A stretch of DNA of 64,000 nucleotides, taken from the NCBI GenBank assembly GCA_918797485.1, contig CAKKNE010000002.1, positions 1 through 64,000 on the forward strand, given 5' to 3'. The notes below the pieces were generated by a model. That model ran no database searches, had not been told where the DNA came from, and saw only the letters and a list, made by a program, of their open reading frames with translations. The position numbers were made by a program, and so were the translations under genes. The number at the start of each line of letters is the position of its first letter. Positions within the stretch are counted from its first letter, which is position 1. Source of the stretch: Pelagomonas calceolata (Eukaryota > Sar > Pelagophyceae > Pelagomonadales > Pelagomonadaceae). Below are positions 40,083 to 51,352 of the stretch, piece after piece.

Positions 40083-41168
40083 ATGGAAGACGAACGCACG
40101 AACCACGAATTCCTCGAAGACGAAGCGTCGCGGCCCCGGGCGCGCGTCGTGGTGCTGCACCGCGATAATGACACGGCAGGGGGGTGCCAGGTCGAATTCA
40201 ACAGCTACGGCAGCCCCTTCCACTTCGACGTCGAGCTGGCGCGGCAGGGGTGCTCCGTGGTCTACCCGGCGGCGCCGCAGACGCGATCGCGCGGCGCCGG
40301 GGCGCCGCTGCTCCGGCCGGCGTCGCCGCCGACGTCGGACGACGACGACGACGCGCCCGCGCGCCCGCCGGCGCTGACCGCCGACACGGAGGCGCTCGCC
40401 GCGGCGGCGACGGCCGCGGTCCGGCGCGCCGTCGACGAGGACGGCATCGCCGCGGACCGCGTCTTCGTCGGCGGCTTCGACGGCGGCGGCGCGGCGGCGC
40501 TCGCCGTCGCGTGCCAGCTGGACGTCGCGATCGGCGGCTACTTTTGCCTCTTCGGCGGGCGCGGCGTCGGCGTCGCGGACTGCCGAGCTCTGCGGGCCGC
40601 GGCGCGGGCGGCCCCCGCGGCGCCCGGCGTCGCGGTCAAGTTCGGCCGCGAGCGTGGGACCGCCGACGACGCAAAGAACGACAACAATGACCTCGCCGAT
40701 TCGTTCTCGGCGCGGGGCTTCGCCGTCGAGGCCTGGGACGCGGACCTCGACGTCCAGAACGGCGAGGGCCTCGTCTGGGCCCAGGTCGCGCGCGCCGGCA
40801 ACTGGGTCACCGCGCAGCTGCCCAAACAGGCGGCGGCCGTCGCGCGGCCGAAGCAGCCGCCCCGCAAGCCGGCGCCCGCGGACCGCGTCGACCGGACGCG
40901 CGTGGGCTACGCGCTCGAGACGCTCGGGGCGGGACGGACGCGGGCGATTTTCACCGTGCCCGACGGCGCCGAGGAGCTTCTGGCCAAGTACCCGATTTAT
41001 TGCAACAACTCGGCCTTCGACGTCAAAGCACGCGGCCCGGGCCGCCTGGCGACCGACTTCGTCAGCCCGACGCCCGAGGCCACCGCGCGCACGATCGCGG
41101 CGCGCCTCACCGCGCGCTTGACGGACCCCGGTGGGACCGGCGCCGAGGAGGCGTGTGTGGTTTCCTAG
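40083..41168 (+). CDS. Acyl-protein-thioesterase-fold protein lacking the nucleophile serine
   Basis: 361 aa, intronless. The strand-turn-helix DRVFVGGFDGGGAAALAVA corresponds to the nucleophile elbow of acyl-protein thioesterases and carboxylesterases (RIVLGGFSQGGAL-type), but the serine position is aspartate and the next residue glycine. The N-terminal part (RVVVLHRDNDTAG) takes the place of the usual HGxGD loop. The C-terminal ~90 residues (VGYALETLGAGRTRAIFTVP) are not part of the fold. Probably a binding protein or an enzyme of altered mechanism. The N-terminal acidic linker SDDDDDAP is disordered. Confidence 0.55.
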   Translation: MEDERTNHEFLEDEASRPRARVVVLHRDNDTAGGCQVEFNSYGSPFHFDVELARQGCSVVYPAAPQTRSRGAGAPLLRPASPPTSDDDDDAPARPPALTADTEALAAAATAAVRRAVDEDGIAADRVFVGGFDGGGAAALAVACQLDVAIGGYFCLFGGRGVGVADCRALRAAARAAPAAPGVAVKFGRERGTADDAKNDNNDLADSFSARGFAVEAWDADLDVQNGEGLVWAQVARAGNWVTAQLPKQAAAVARPKQPPRKPAPADRVDRTRVGYALETLGAGRTRAIFTVPDGAEELLAKYPIYCNNSAFDVKARGPGRLATDFVSPTPEATARTIAARLTARLTDPGGTGAEEACVVS

Positions 41169-41401
41169 AGGAGTAGTCATTTTTTTATTCAAGTTCACTG
41201 CTACTAGTACTAGAGCAGCAGCGGCCCACCGTTTATAGAGTCTAGACGACAAGTCACAAGGACAAAGTTTGACGTTAGCTAAGAACGGTGCGCACGCGTC
41301 GCCGTCGACGACGCGAGAAAGTCTCTATGGAAGCCGTGCAGGACGCGCGAGCGAGGCAGGGAACAGAACAGAGCCACGTCGGTCTTCGTTGCCAAAAGGG
41401 T

Positions 41402-41417
41402 GGTTTCTGAAGAAACC
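41402..41417 (-). terminator. Histone 3' stem-loop of H3
   Basis: On the minus strand GGTTTC-TTCA-GAAACC: a six-base-pair stem with a four-base loop, flanked by ACCC and ACC. It lies 53 bp after the H3 stop. It is the element bound by SLBP in metazoan and many algal replication-dependent histone mRNAs. Confidence 0.85.
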
Positions 41418-41470
41418 GGGTAAGTTGTGGGAGGACGGAAGACGCCACAAACCAATAAGGTTCGAAACGC

Positions 41471-42530
<1,060 letters not shown>

Positions 42531-42611
42531 ATCTACCCCCGAGCCCGGGCCGCCGCGCCGCCGCTGATCAAGACCGGCGGTGGTCGCCGACGGCCCATCT
42601 CATTCACACCC

Positions 42612-42627
42612 GGTTTCTTCTGAAACC
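42612..42627 (+). terminator. Histone 3' stem-loop of H4
   Basis: GGTTTC-TTCT-GAAACC with ACACC before and ACCC after, 81 bp past the H4 stop. Same stem as the H3 element. Confidence 0.85.
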
Positions 42628-42759
42628 ACCCTTTTTCTACGAAGGAGCTACTCCCTGCCCGGCACCCGTCTCCCCCCGCCGCGCACGGCATTCCCGCGTG
42701 CCGCGCGCGCGCGACGTGATTCGTAAATGTGCTTTCCCATAGGTGGTGCTCTACTGGGG

Positions 42760-45041
42760 TACCTCTCCGGCCTAGAATAAGTGTAACCGTTCAAAGATTT
42801 TTGTACCGAGCGTCAACGGTGCACGCAATTGGAGCCTTTAAATATGCTGTTGAATGCCGCAGCCGTGCGCGGCCTCATCCCCAATGTGCCGCCGCTCTCT
42901 CCGCGGTTTGTGGGACCGCCGCCGCCTGTTTCGGTCAAGCGCAAGGCCCTCTTTAGCCCGACGGGCAGCCGCGACATTCCGCACCCCGTTAAGTTCGAGA
43001 ACCTCGTGCCAAGCATCTGCCTCTACAAGCATCGCTTCAAGGACGAAGAGCCCCCGTATTTTCAGCTAAAACATGGTAAAGGCAGGAAATCAAACCTCAC
43101 CAACTGCGCCGCGGCGAACCTATTACGCGAGTACGAGCTGGTCAAGGCGAACGCATTACCGGGCACGTGTGCTGACGTGCTGGAGCACTATCAGACGACG
43201 AAAGCCACCATCTCGCGCCTCAAAAAGAGACTAAAAGCTACCGGAACCACAGACTCGAGAAAAAAAGGTACATCTGCAGCGTCCTTTGGTCACTTCAACG
43301 GCCGCCGAGAGTCGCCCAGCGACTGCGTCGACGCCACGCGAGAGAGCGCCGCTCGTTCGGGTCGGTACGGGGGGTTCGCGCGCCGCGACGGCAGGCCCCA
43401 TGGGCCCCCAGCGGAGACTAAACTGAAATTTATCCTAAGGTAACGTGGGGAGGACGAGCAAGGCCGACGACCCCCGGATTATTAAGCAGACGCGCGATAT
43501 TTATAGAAAGAACCGCGCTTTGAAGACGCGCGACGTGTGCGCCATCGGGGTCCAAGACGGCGAGGGTAACAACATCGGCCTCACGACGGTTAAAAAGATA
43601 AAAAAGAAGCACTTCAAGACGCATGGCGTCACTCCACGGCCCAGGATCGTGGATCAGAAGCACGCCGACGCTGCATTAGCTGATGCCGAATACATCTACC
43701 AAGCTAATTTCGAGGAGATCGCAGATGTCGACGAAAAGTACTTCTTTGTCCCTGGTTACCACGAGAAGTACACATACCATAAAAAAGAAGAGCCTCCAGC
43801 CAAAGAGCTGTACAAACGATGCAAAAACAAGAACCACCTCATGAAGATCATGGTCATGGCGATGGTCTCGCAGCCAAAACGGTCAAAGGATGGGTTGAGC
43901 TGGGAGCGAGACGGCAAGGTAGGCATCTGGCGGGTGACGGAGGAGAAAGTATACGAGAAGGGCATCATAGAAGGCTATACATTGAGACCAGACAAACGAT
44001 TCACGAAACAAGTCGGAAAGATGGTTAGAGAGCCAGTCTACAGCAGAAAGGCGGGTGACAAGTACCAGGTCGACTGCTCCATGGATGGTGCGAAGTACTG
44101 CGAGATGATGGTTCAGACGAATGGTGGCCTGGCAGCCGTCCAAAAGTACTTCAAAGACTCTGGATTGGACTGTATCGAAATACAAGAAGATGGGGCACCC
44201 GGTCACGGCTATGACAACCATACTTGGCCTCCGTCGCGGACGGAGAACCACAAAACTTTAGATAAGGCTGCCAAAACGTACCGAATTAAATTCGAAAGCA
44301 GGCAGGCCACTGCCCCTCGCACAACGCCCTCGACCAGGCGGTGTGGACGCACTTGGCCAGCCGTGTGCGCAAGCGCGTCAATGAATTCAAGGAGCAGATG
44401 CCGAAGGACAAGTTATTAGACTTGCTGTGGAAAGTCATCGAGGAAGAATTTTGGGCTATGGACCCGGAGATCCTCGACGACTGCTTCTGGTCCAAGGATG
44501 AGGCGGCCAAGGACACGATCCGCCTGAAGGGCTGGAGCAAGGGCAAGCAGGAGCATAGCCAAGTACGCATTACGAAGAAGAAGTACCTCCAATCAATGGG
44601 TTGGAAGCGCATTCCGCACCAGCTACCCAAGGCATTGGCCGACATCGCCAACGACCCCAACAAGAAAGGTTACTGGGACTTTTCCAGCGGCGATGAGAGT
44701 CTGTAGAGCCCCTCGGGCCGCGCCGCCGCCCGCGTTCGAGTAAGACATAAACTGCACGTAGCTAACCCTCAAATGCGCCGCGCTACCTGCCCATACGCAT
44801 GTGATGCCTCGAAGATGGTTCACGTCGCTAACGCAAGCGTATAGGCTATCGCAGAGGGTATCGCTATGGAAGCAGTAAATGAGCCCGGTATAATCAGCGG
44901 CGCGGCACCCGGCAGCCCCGTTTTTTGGCGCCGCGAGGGCCTAGGTACCCCTTGCCGATAACCAAACACTGCCAGTTTATTTTAACGCCGCCGGGGCCGC
45001 GCAACCCATAAGGTTACACTTAAAGACGTCCGGAGACGGTA
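42760..45041 (+). mobile_element. Tc1/mariner-type DNA transposon, copy 1
   Basis: The 2278-bp body (42762-45039) lies between TA target duplications. The left end, CCTCTCCGG...TAAGTGTAACC, and the reverse of the right end, CCGTCTCCGG...TAAGTGTAACC, form ~28-bp imperfect terminal inverted repeats. It carries one transposase gene with an intron. It is nearly identical to the copy at 48937-51210, which lies in the opposite orientation, so both are recent. The right flank is a GGTACC-rich palindromic cluster. Confidence 0.93.
42844..44706 (+). CDS. Transposase of copy 1 (Tc1/mariner-like), one frameshift
   Basis: Exon 1 (42844-43267) encodes an N-terminal DNA-binding part; the intron (43268-43439, GT-AG, phase 1) leads to exon 2. 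The catalytic part reads VDEKYFFVPGYHEKY (first Asp), KVGIWRVTE, IEIQEDGAPGHGYDNH (second Asp) and HNALDQAVWTHL (third Asp, about 47 residues later). The GIW and QEDGAPGHG wording is typical of the IS630/Tc1/mariner fold. This copy has a one-base loss near 44292 (AAATTCGAAAG against AAATTCCGAAAG in copy 2), which shifts the frame before the third catalytic Asp, so it is probably inactive. Confidence 0.85.
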
Positions 45042-45080
45042 CCTGCGGTACCATAAGCACCGTAAGGTGCTACCATGGTA
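45036..45080. repeat. GGTACC-rich palindromic cluster beside transposon copy 1
   Basis: GGTACCTGCGGTACC followed by CACCGTAAGGTGCTACC and CCATGG. The left part is the TA target of the transposon. Confidence 0.6.
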
Positions 45081-45161
45081 CGCCGTCGCCTACTAAAAGT
45101 GGACATATATATCGAAACAACATAACTCAGCACACAATAAAGACAGCCACCCAACAAAGAA

Positions 45162-47256
45162 ATGATCGACCTCGTCGTCTCCCAGGTCCCCGGCGCGGAC
45201 AAGTCCGTAGTGGTGCCCAATGGCATGCGCATGGGCGCCGCGGCCATCCTCGACCATCTGGCGCCGGGCGCGGGCGCGCGCCTCGAGCTGTGGCACGGCG
45301 CGCGGCGCCTGGGCCCCGCCGAGCGGCCGCGCGCCCCCGTCGCGCGCGTCGTCGTGACGAGGGCCCTGGTCGGCGGCAAGGGCGGCTTCGGCCAGCTCCT
45401 GCGGAACCTGGGCCGCGCGGGCGGCGGCGTGCGGACCGGCGCCGAAATACAAAAGCAACCACCTCCCCACTGATCAATAAACCACGCAGGAACGAACGCG
45501 CGACTTCGGCGCGTGCCGCGACCTGTCGGGCCGGCGGCTGCGCCACGTGAACGACGAGATCGCGCTGGAGCGGTGGCACCAGGCGCGCGCGCGCAACGAG
45601 GCGCGGAAGCGCGACGGCGGCGGCGCGGCGGCCGAGGAGGACGAGGACGCGCCGGCGCACGGCATCCGGGGCTGGCACCTCGCCGTGCCCTCGTGGGCCG
45701 AGCTCCCGACCAAGGCGCGGAAGTCCAAGGCGGCGCTGCGGCGCGCGGCGGCGGCCCGCCGCTGGCAGGACGAGGAGGCCGACGTCCTCGCGAGCGGCTG
45801 CGTGACGCGGAGCTTCGAGGGCGCGGTGACCATGGTCGACACGGTCCACGACGCCTTCTGCGTCGTCGACGGCGACTGCTACGTGCCGGCCTCGGCGAAC
45901 GCCAAGGACGACGACGACTGGGCCGCGGCGCCGCTCCGCGTCGGCGACGTCCTGAGCGTGCGCGCCGCGCACCGGCCCCAGGGCCGCAACAAGTGGACGG
46001 CCTACCGCGCCGAGCGCGTGTCGCGCGCGCCGCCGGGCAAGGCGCGCCGGGGCCGGGAGAAGCGCGTCGAGCGCCACGTCCGGCGGCCGCGCGCCGTCGA
46101 GGAGCGGCGCGCGGCCGCGCGCGGCGCCGCGGCGGGGCGGGCCAAGGCGCGCGACCAGCCGGCGCCCGAGGTCGACGCGGCGGCCATGCGCGCGAGCGTC
46201 GCCGCGGGCCTCGCCGCGGCCGAGAGCCGCGCGCCGAAGAAGACGCGCCACCACGGCGCCGCGGCGTGCCTGCCCGTCGCCGCCGACGGCGCCGCCGCCC
46301 CGGCGACGACTGTACCGTCGGTGCTGGGGGTCCTGACGGGCGACGCGGCGCTCGGGCCGCGCGGCGCCGTCGAGGGGCGGTCCGAGTTCTGCTCCGTGGC
46401 CGTCGCCGGCTGCGAGGCGGTGAAGGACGGGCGCTGGTACTACGAGGTCGAGCTGGGCACGGACGGCGTCGTCCAGGTCGGCTGGGCGGGCGCGGACTTT
46501 GGCGCCGACGACGGCGCGGGCGACGGCGTCGGCGACGACGCGCACTCGTGGGGCTTCGACGGCTGCCGCGGCCGCGCGTGGACGGCCGGCGCCGCCGAGG
46601 CCTACGGCGGCGCGGAGGGCTGGAAGAAGGGCGACGTCGTCGGCTGCCGCGTCGACGTCGATAAGGGCGAGGCGTCCTTCTCGGTCAACGGGGCCGATTT
46701 GGGCGTGGCGTTTCGCGGCGTGGCTGGGCCACTTTCGGCGGCGCTGAGCCTCGAGGACGGCGAGGCCGTGCGCGTGGCCCTCGACCGCGGCGACCTCCGC
46801 TTCGGCCCGCCGGCCGGCTACCGGGCGCTCGGAGACGCGCGCCTCGCGCCGCTCGCAGAGGACAAGAAGGCGCCGGCCGCCGCACCGGCACCAGCGGCGG
46901 CACCTCCGCGACCGGCCGCCGCGGCCGCCGCGCCGCCCGCTCCGCCTGTGTCGGCCGCGCCGCCTGCGCCACCCGCGCGGCCTGCGCCTGCGCCGGCACC
47001 GCCGCCGCCGAAAAAGAAGGCGCCCTACGTCAAGGGCCCGCCCGTCGCGGCGGCCGCGCTCGACCTCGGCCCGTTCGAGTCGGCCGAGGCCCTCGAGGCG
47101 CTCGGCCTCGACCGGCTCAAGAGCGCCCTGATGGCCGCCGGCCTCAAGTGCGGCGGCACGCTCCGCGACCGCGCCGAGCGCTTGCTGTCGACGCGCGGCA
47201 AGGACCGGGCCGACTGGGACCCGAAGATCCTCGCGAAGCCGAAGAAGAAAGGGTAA
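45162..47256 (+). CDS. SDE2: SDE2-family splicing/genome-stability protein with a SPRY domain
   Basis: 677 aa in two exons (45162-45428; 45490-47256; GT-AG intron of 61 bp). The N-terminal ubiquitin-like fold ends in [15 protein letters not shown], the GG~KGG site cut to release the C-terminal part in yeast and human Sde2. The Sde2 core follows ([32 protein letters not shown]). Residues ~380-550 form a SPRY domain ([42 protein letters not shown]). The C-terminal SAP-like helix pair [30 protein letters not shown] matches the SDE2/SF3A3 type. Sde2 enters spliceosomes and helps excise particular introns. The ATG lies only 122 bp from the transposon end. Confidence 0.9.
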
Positions 47257-47285
47257 GAACTGTTATTATATTATCACATCCGAGT

Positions 47286-48725
47286 TCAGGGAGGCGTCCA
47301 CTTCTTGACGACGACCTGGCTGGCGCAGGCGACCGCCAGGACAACGGCGCTCGAATCGACGACGGTTGCGTGCGCGACGCCTTTGACGCTACCGACGGCG
47401 ACGGTCATGGGAGACGTCTTCGCGGCGTCCGCCATGCCTTGCCGCCGGAGATCCCACAAGCGCACCACGCCAGCGTGCGAGCCCAGCGTCACCCACGTTC
47501 CGTCCGCCGAGCACCGCGCCGCGACGTTTGCCGACAGTCCGCCGGCTTCGGCCGCAAAAAAGCTGGCGACGGTCGGCTGCGCCTTGCGCACGTCCAGCAC
47601 GTCCACGCGGTAGCCGCCCGTGTCGTCGGCGGAATCAGGCACGAGCGCCGTCGCCAGGATAAGATTCCCCCCCAAGGACGGCGCCGCGCACACGTCGTTC
47701 CACTTTTGCCGCGACGTCGTGCCCGAGAGGGCCCGCGTGAGTCGCCCGCTCGCGCCGTCGTAGAGCTGGAGTCGCCCGTCGAAGCCGCCAGATATGAGAC
47801 AATTGGAATCAACGGCGCAGAGCGCGGCAATCCTCGAAGTGTGCACGCGAGGCAGATTCGTGGGTCCGCTTGAGCGGCCGACGATGACGACATCGTGCGC
47901 GCCTCGTCCTCCGGCGGCGCCAGCGGCGACGACCCAGTCGTCAGCGGCGCTGGGGCCCCACGCCACCGAGGCGATGCCCTCCGCGAGGCGGCCGCCGAGC
48001 GGCACGGCCGATCGGCTCCCGCGCCCCTTGACCTTCTCTAGTACGCCGTTGTCGTAGCCCAGTAGAACTGTCTCGTCGCACTTCCGGAAATCCGCGCACT
48101 CGCAGCGCGATCCGTCGTCCGAGCCTCGCGCCGAGCTCAGGAAAAAGGGCTTGAAGACGTCCGTACGAGCGCCGTCGCGCCGCCGCTGCAAAACTCCCAC
48201 AGCGCCGCGGTTCGTCGCGACGACGAGGTCTCCGGCACCGTCGAGCCAGCAGCCGCGGATCTTGCCGTCCGCCTTGACGACTTCCGGGGCATCTGCCACG
48301 CTCGCGCGCCGCTTCTTTTGTTTGGGCTCGGCCGGCGGCGAGGGCGGCGGCGGCGGAGGTGGCGGAGGTGGTGGAGGCGGCGCTTGCCGCGGCGCTGGTG
48401 CTGGCGCTGTCGGCGTCGGAGCGCCACGTTCCCGCGCCTGGAGCCGCGACCGGGCCGTTTCGAGCTCCCTCTCCGCCTGGACGCGGTGCGTCCGTTCCGC
48501 GTCGAGGTATCGCCTCGCCTGTTCGAGTTTCTGGGTAGCAACCTCCTCAGCGCTCCGAGCGTCCCGTACCGCCCGCTCCTTCACGGCTACTTCCGCCCGC
48601 AGCCGATCCAACTCGTTGGGGTCTGTCGCGCCCCTCCCGCCTTGACGCCGCGGCGGCGGAGACCTCACGCCGCGCGCATCGCCGCGCCGGCAGCGCCGCT
48701 CGCCATGCGTGTCGCGATGCGACAT
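47286..48725 (-). CDS. Coiled coil plus WD40-like propeller protein
   Basis: 479 aa from the ATG at 48725; intronless. Residues ~30-120 form a coiled coil (LDRLRAEVAVKERAVRDAR, AERELETARSRLQ). A proline run and basic stretch (KQKKRRASVADAPEVV) follow. The last ~300 residues have five to six weak WD repeats: IRGCWLDGAGDLVVATNRG, ECADFRKCDETVLLGYDNG, IASVAWGPSAADDWVVAA, IAALCAVDSNCLISGGFDGRLQLYD, VAARCSADGTWVTLGSHAGVVRLWDLR. A scaffold role is likely. The start codon lies 213 bp from transposon copy 2. Extension upstream of 48725 has only non-ATG starts. Confidence 0.7.
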   Translation of the reverse strand: MSHRDTHGERRCRRGDARGVRSPPPRRQGGRGATDPNELDRLRAEVAVKERAVRDARSAEEVATQKLEQARRYLDAERTHRVQAERELETARSRLQARERGAPTPTAPAPAPRQAPPPPPPPPPPPPPSPPAEPKQKKRRASVADAPEVVKADGKIRGCWLDGAGDLVVATNRGAVGVLQRRRDGARTDVFKPFFLSSARGSDDGSRCECADFRKCDETVLLGYDNGVLEKVKGRGSRSAVPLGGRLAEGIASVAWGPSAADDWVVAAGAAGGRGAHDVVIVGRSSGPTNLPRVHTSRIAALCAVDSNCLISGGFDGRLQLYDGASGRLTRALSGTTSRQKWNDVCAAPSLGGNLILATALVPDSADDTGGYRVDVLDVRKAQPTVASFFAAEAGGLSANVAARCSADGTWVTLGSHAGVVRLWDLRRQGMADAAKTSPMTVAVGSVKGVAHATVVDSSAVVLAVACASQVVVKKWTPP

Positions 48726-48936
48726 GGGAGAGCGCTGCTTAAAATGATGCAGCTGCTGCCTGCTGGGAGGCGCAATGCAATGCGATCGATGCAGCGCGCG
48801 CTGTCTGCTGCGTCGCGCACACCCGTGTCTCACTGCTGCGTCGCCCTCTGTCGCTAAGAGCGACTCATAGACGATCTGCGGTGGCAACAATTAAAAAAAG
48901 GAAGTATGTCATATATATATAATAGTATGTGAAGTA

Positions 48937-51210
48937 TACCGTCTCCGGACGTCTTTAAGTGTAACCTTATGGGTTGCGCGGCCCCGGCGGCGTTAAAATA
49001 AACTGGCAGTGTTTGGTTATCGGCAAGGGGTACCTAGGCCCTCGCGGCGCCAAAAAACGGGGCTGCCGGGTGCCGCGCCGCTGATTATACCGGGCTCATT
49101 TACTGCTTCCATAGCGATACCCTCTGCGATAGCCTATACGCTTGCGTTAGCGACGTGAACCATCTTCGAGGCATCACATGCGTATGGGCAGGTAGCGCGG
49201 CGCATTTGAGGGTTAGCTACGTGCAGTTTATGTCTTACTCGAACGCGGGCGGCGGCGCGGCCCGAGGGGCTCTACAGACTCTCATCGCCGCTGGAAAAGT
49301 CCCAGTAACCTTTCTTGTTGGGGTCGTTGGCGATGTCGGCCAATGCCTTGGGTAGCTGGTGCGGAATGCGCTTCCAACCCATTGATTGGAGGTACTTCTT
49401 CTTCGTAATGCGTACTTGGCTATGCTCCTGCTTGCCCTTGCTCCAGCCCTTCAGGCGGATCGTGTCCTTGGCCGCCTCATCCTTGGACCAGAAGCAGTCG
49501 TCGAGGATCTCCGGGTCCATAGCCCAAAATTCTTCCTCGATGACTTTCCACAGCAAGTCTAATAACTTGTCCTTCGGCATCTGCTCCTTGAATTCATTGA
49601 CGCGCTTGCGCACACGGCTGGCCAAGTGCGTCCACACCGCCTGGTCGAGGGCGTTGTGCGAGGGGCAGTGGCCTGCCTGCTTTCGGAATTTAATTCGGTA
49701 CGTTTTGGCAGCCTTATCTAAAGTTTTGTGGTTCTCCGTCCGCGACGGAGGCCAAGTATGGTTGTCATAGCCGTGACCGGGTGCCCCATCTTCTTGTATT
49801 TCGATACAGTCCAATCCAGAGTCTTTGAAGTACTTTTGGACGGCTGCCAGGCCACCATTCGTCTGAACCATCATCTCGCAGTACTTCGCACCATCCATGG
49901 AGCAGTCGACCTGGTACTTGTCACCCGCCTTTCTGCTGTAGACTGGCTCTCTAACCATCTTTCCGACTTGTTTCGTGAATCGTTTGTCTGGTCTCAATGT
50001 ATAGCCTTCTATGATGCCCTTCTCGTATACTTTCTCCTCCGTCACCCGCCAGATGCCTACCTTGCCGTCTCGCTCCCAGCTCAACCCATCCTTTGACCGT
50101 TTTGGCTGCGAGACCATCGCCATGACCATGATCTTCATGAGGTGGTTCTTGTTTTTGCATCGTTTGTACAGCTCTTTGGCTGGAGGCTCTTCTTTTTTAT
50201 GGTATGTGTACTTCTCGTGGTAACCAGGGACAAAGAAGTACTTTTCGTCGACATCTGCGATCTCCTCGAAATTAGCTTGGTAGATGTATTCGGCATCAGC
50301 TAATGCAGCGTCGGCGTGCTTCTGATCCACGATCCTGGGCCGTGGAGTGACGCCGCGTCTTGAGGTGGCTTTTTTATCTTTTTAACCGCCGTGAGGCCGA
50401 TGTTGTTACCCTCGCCGTCTTGGACCCCGATGGCGCACCGCCGCGCGTCTTCAAAGCGCGGTTCTTTCTATAAATATCGCGCGTCTGCTTAATAATCCGG
50501 GGGTCGTCGGCCTTGCTCGTCCTCCCCACGTTACCTTAGGATAAAATCAGTTTAGTCTCCGCTGGGGGCCCATGGGGCCTGCCGTCGCGGCGCGACCCCC
50601 CGTACCGACCCGAACGAGCGGCGCTCTCTCGCGTGGCGTCGACGCAGTCGCTGGGCGACTCTCGGCGGCCGTTGAAGTGACCAAAGGACGCTGCAGATGT
50701 ACCTTTTTTTCTCGAGTCTGTGGTTCCGGTAGCTTTTAGTCTCTTTTTGAGGCGCGAGATGGTGGCTTTCGTCGTCTGATAGTGCTCCAGCACGTCAGCA
50801 CACGTGCCCGGTAATGCGTTCGCCTTGACCAGCTCGTACTCGCGTAATAGGTTCGCCGCGGCGCAGTTGGTGAGGTTTGATTTCCTGCCTTTACCATGTT
50901 TTAGCTGAAAATACGGGGGCTCTTCGTCCTTGAAGCGATGCTTGTAGAGGCAGATGCTTGGCACGAGGTTCTCGAACTTAACGGGGTGCGGAATGTCGCG
51001 GCTGCCCGTCGGGCTAAAGAGGGCCTTGCGCTTGACCGAAACAGGCGGCGGCGGTCCCACAAACCGCGGAGAGAGCGGCGGCACATTGGGGATGAGGCCG
51101 CGCACGGCTGCGGCATTCAACAGCATATTTAAAGGCTCCAATTGCGTGCACCGTTGACGCTCGGTACAAAAATCTTTGAACGGTTACACTTATTCTAGGC
51201 CGGAGAGGTA
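48937..51210 (-). mobile_element. Tc1/mariner-type DNA transposon, copy 2 (inverted)
   Basis: The 2270-bp body (48939-51208) lies between TA duplications. Ends match copy 1: CCGTCTCCGG at the left and CCGGAGAGG at the right. The right flank is TACCTACGGTACCGTAGG, again a palindromic GTAC cluster. It differs from copy 1 only by scattered point changes and small indels. Confidence 0.93.
49272..51126 (-). CDS. Transposase of copy 2, break in the N-terminal half
   Basis: Same gene as copy 1: exon 1 starts at 51126 and the catalytic part is open down to 49272 with all three acidic residues (DEKYFF, QEDGAPGHG, HNALDQAVW). Near 50345-50450 this copy has several changes relative to copy 1 (for example AAGCCACCTCAAGACG against AAGCACTTCAAGACG), which break the frame between exon 1 and the catalytic part. 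The two copies are thus damaged in different places. Confidence 0.8.
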
Positions 51211-51230
51211 CCTACGGTACCGTAGGTAGG
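51203..51230. repeat. GGTACC-rich palindrome beside transposon copy 2
   Basis: GGTACCTACGGTAC followed by its mirror CGTAGGTA. Matches the cluster at 62736. Confidence 0.65.
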
Positions 51231-51352
51231 CAACTGAGTATAGGTCATAGTAGAAGACGAGACTAGCAAGAAATACCCGTCAAAATTATACATACAACGA
51301 TACTGCTCCAACGAGGGCCGCTGGCGCTTCGGACATAAAAGACACACATCAA

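Noticed and set aside
45127-46545. 472-codon minus-strand frame opposite SDE2
   Set aside because: Antisense shadow; the plus strand encodes recognisable Sde2 and SPRY domains.
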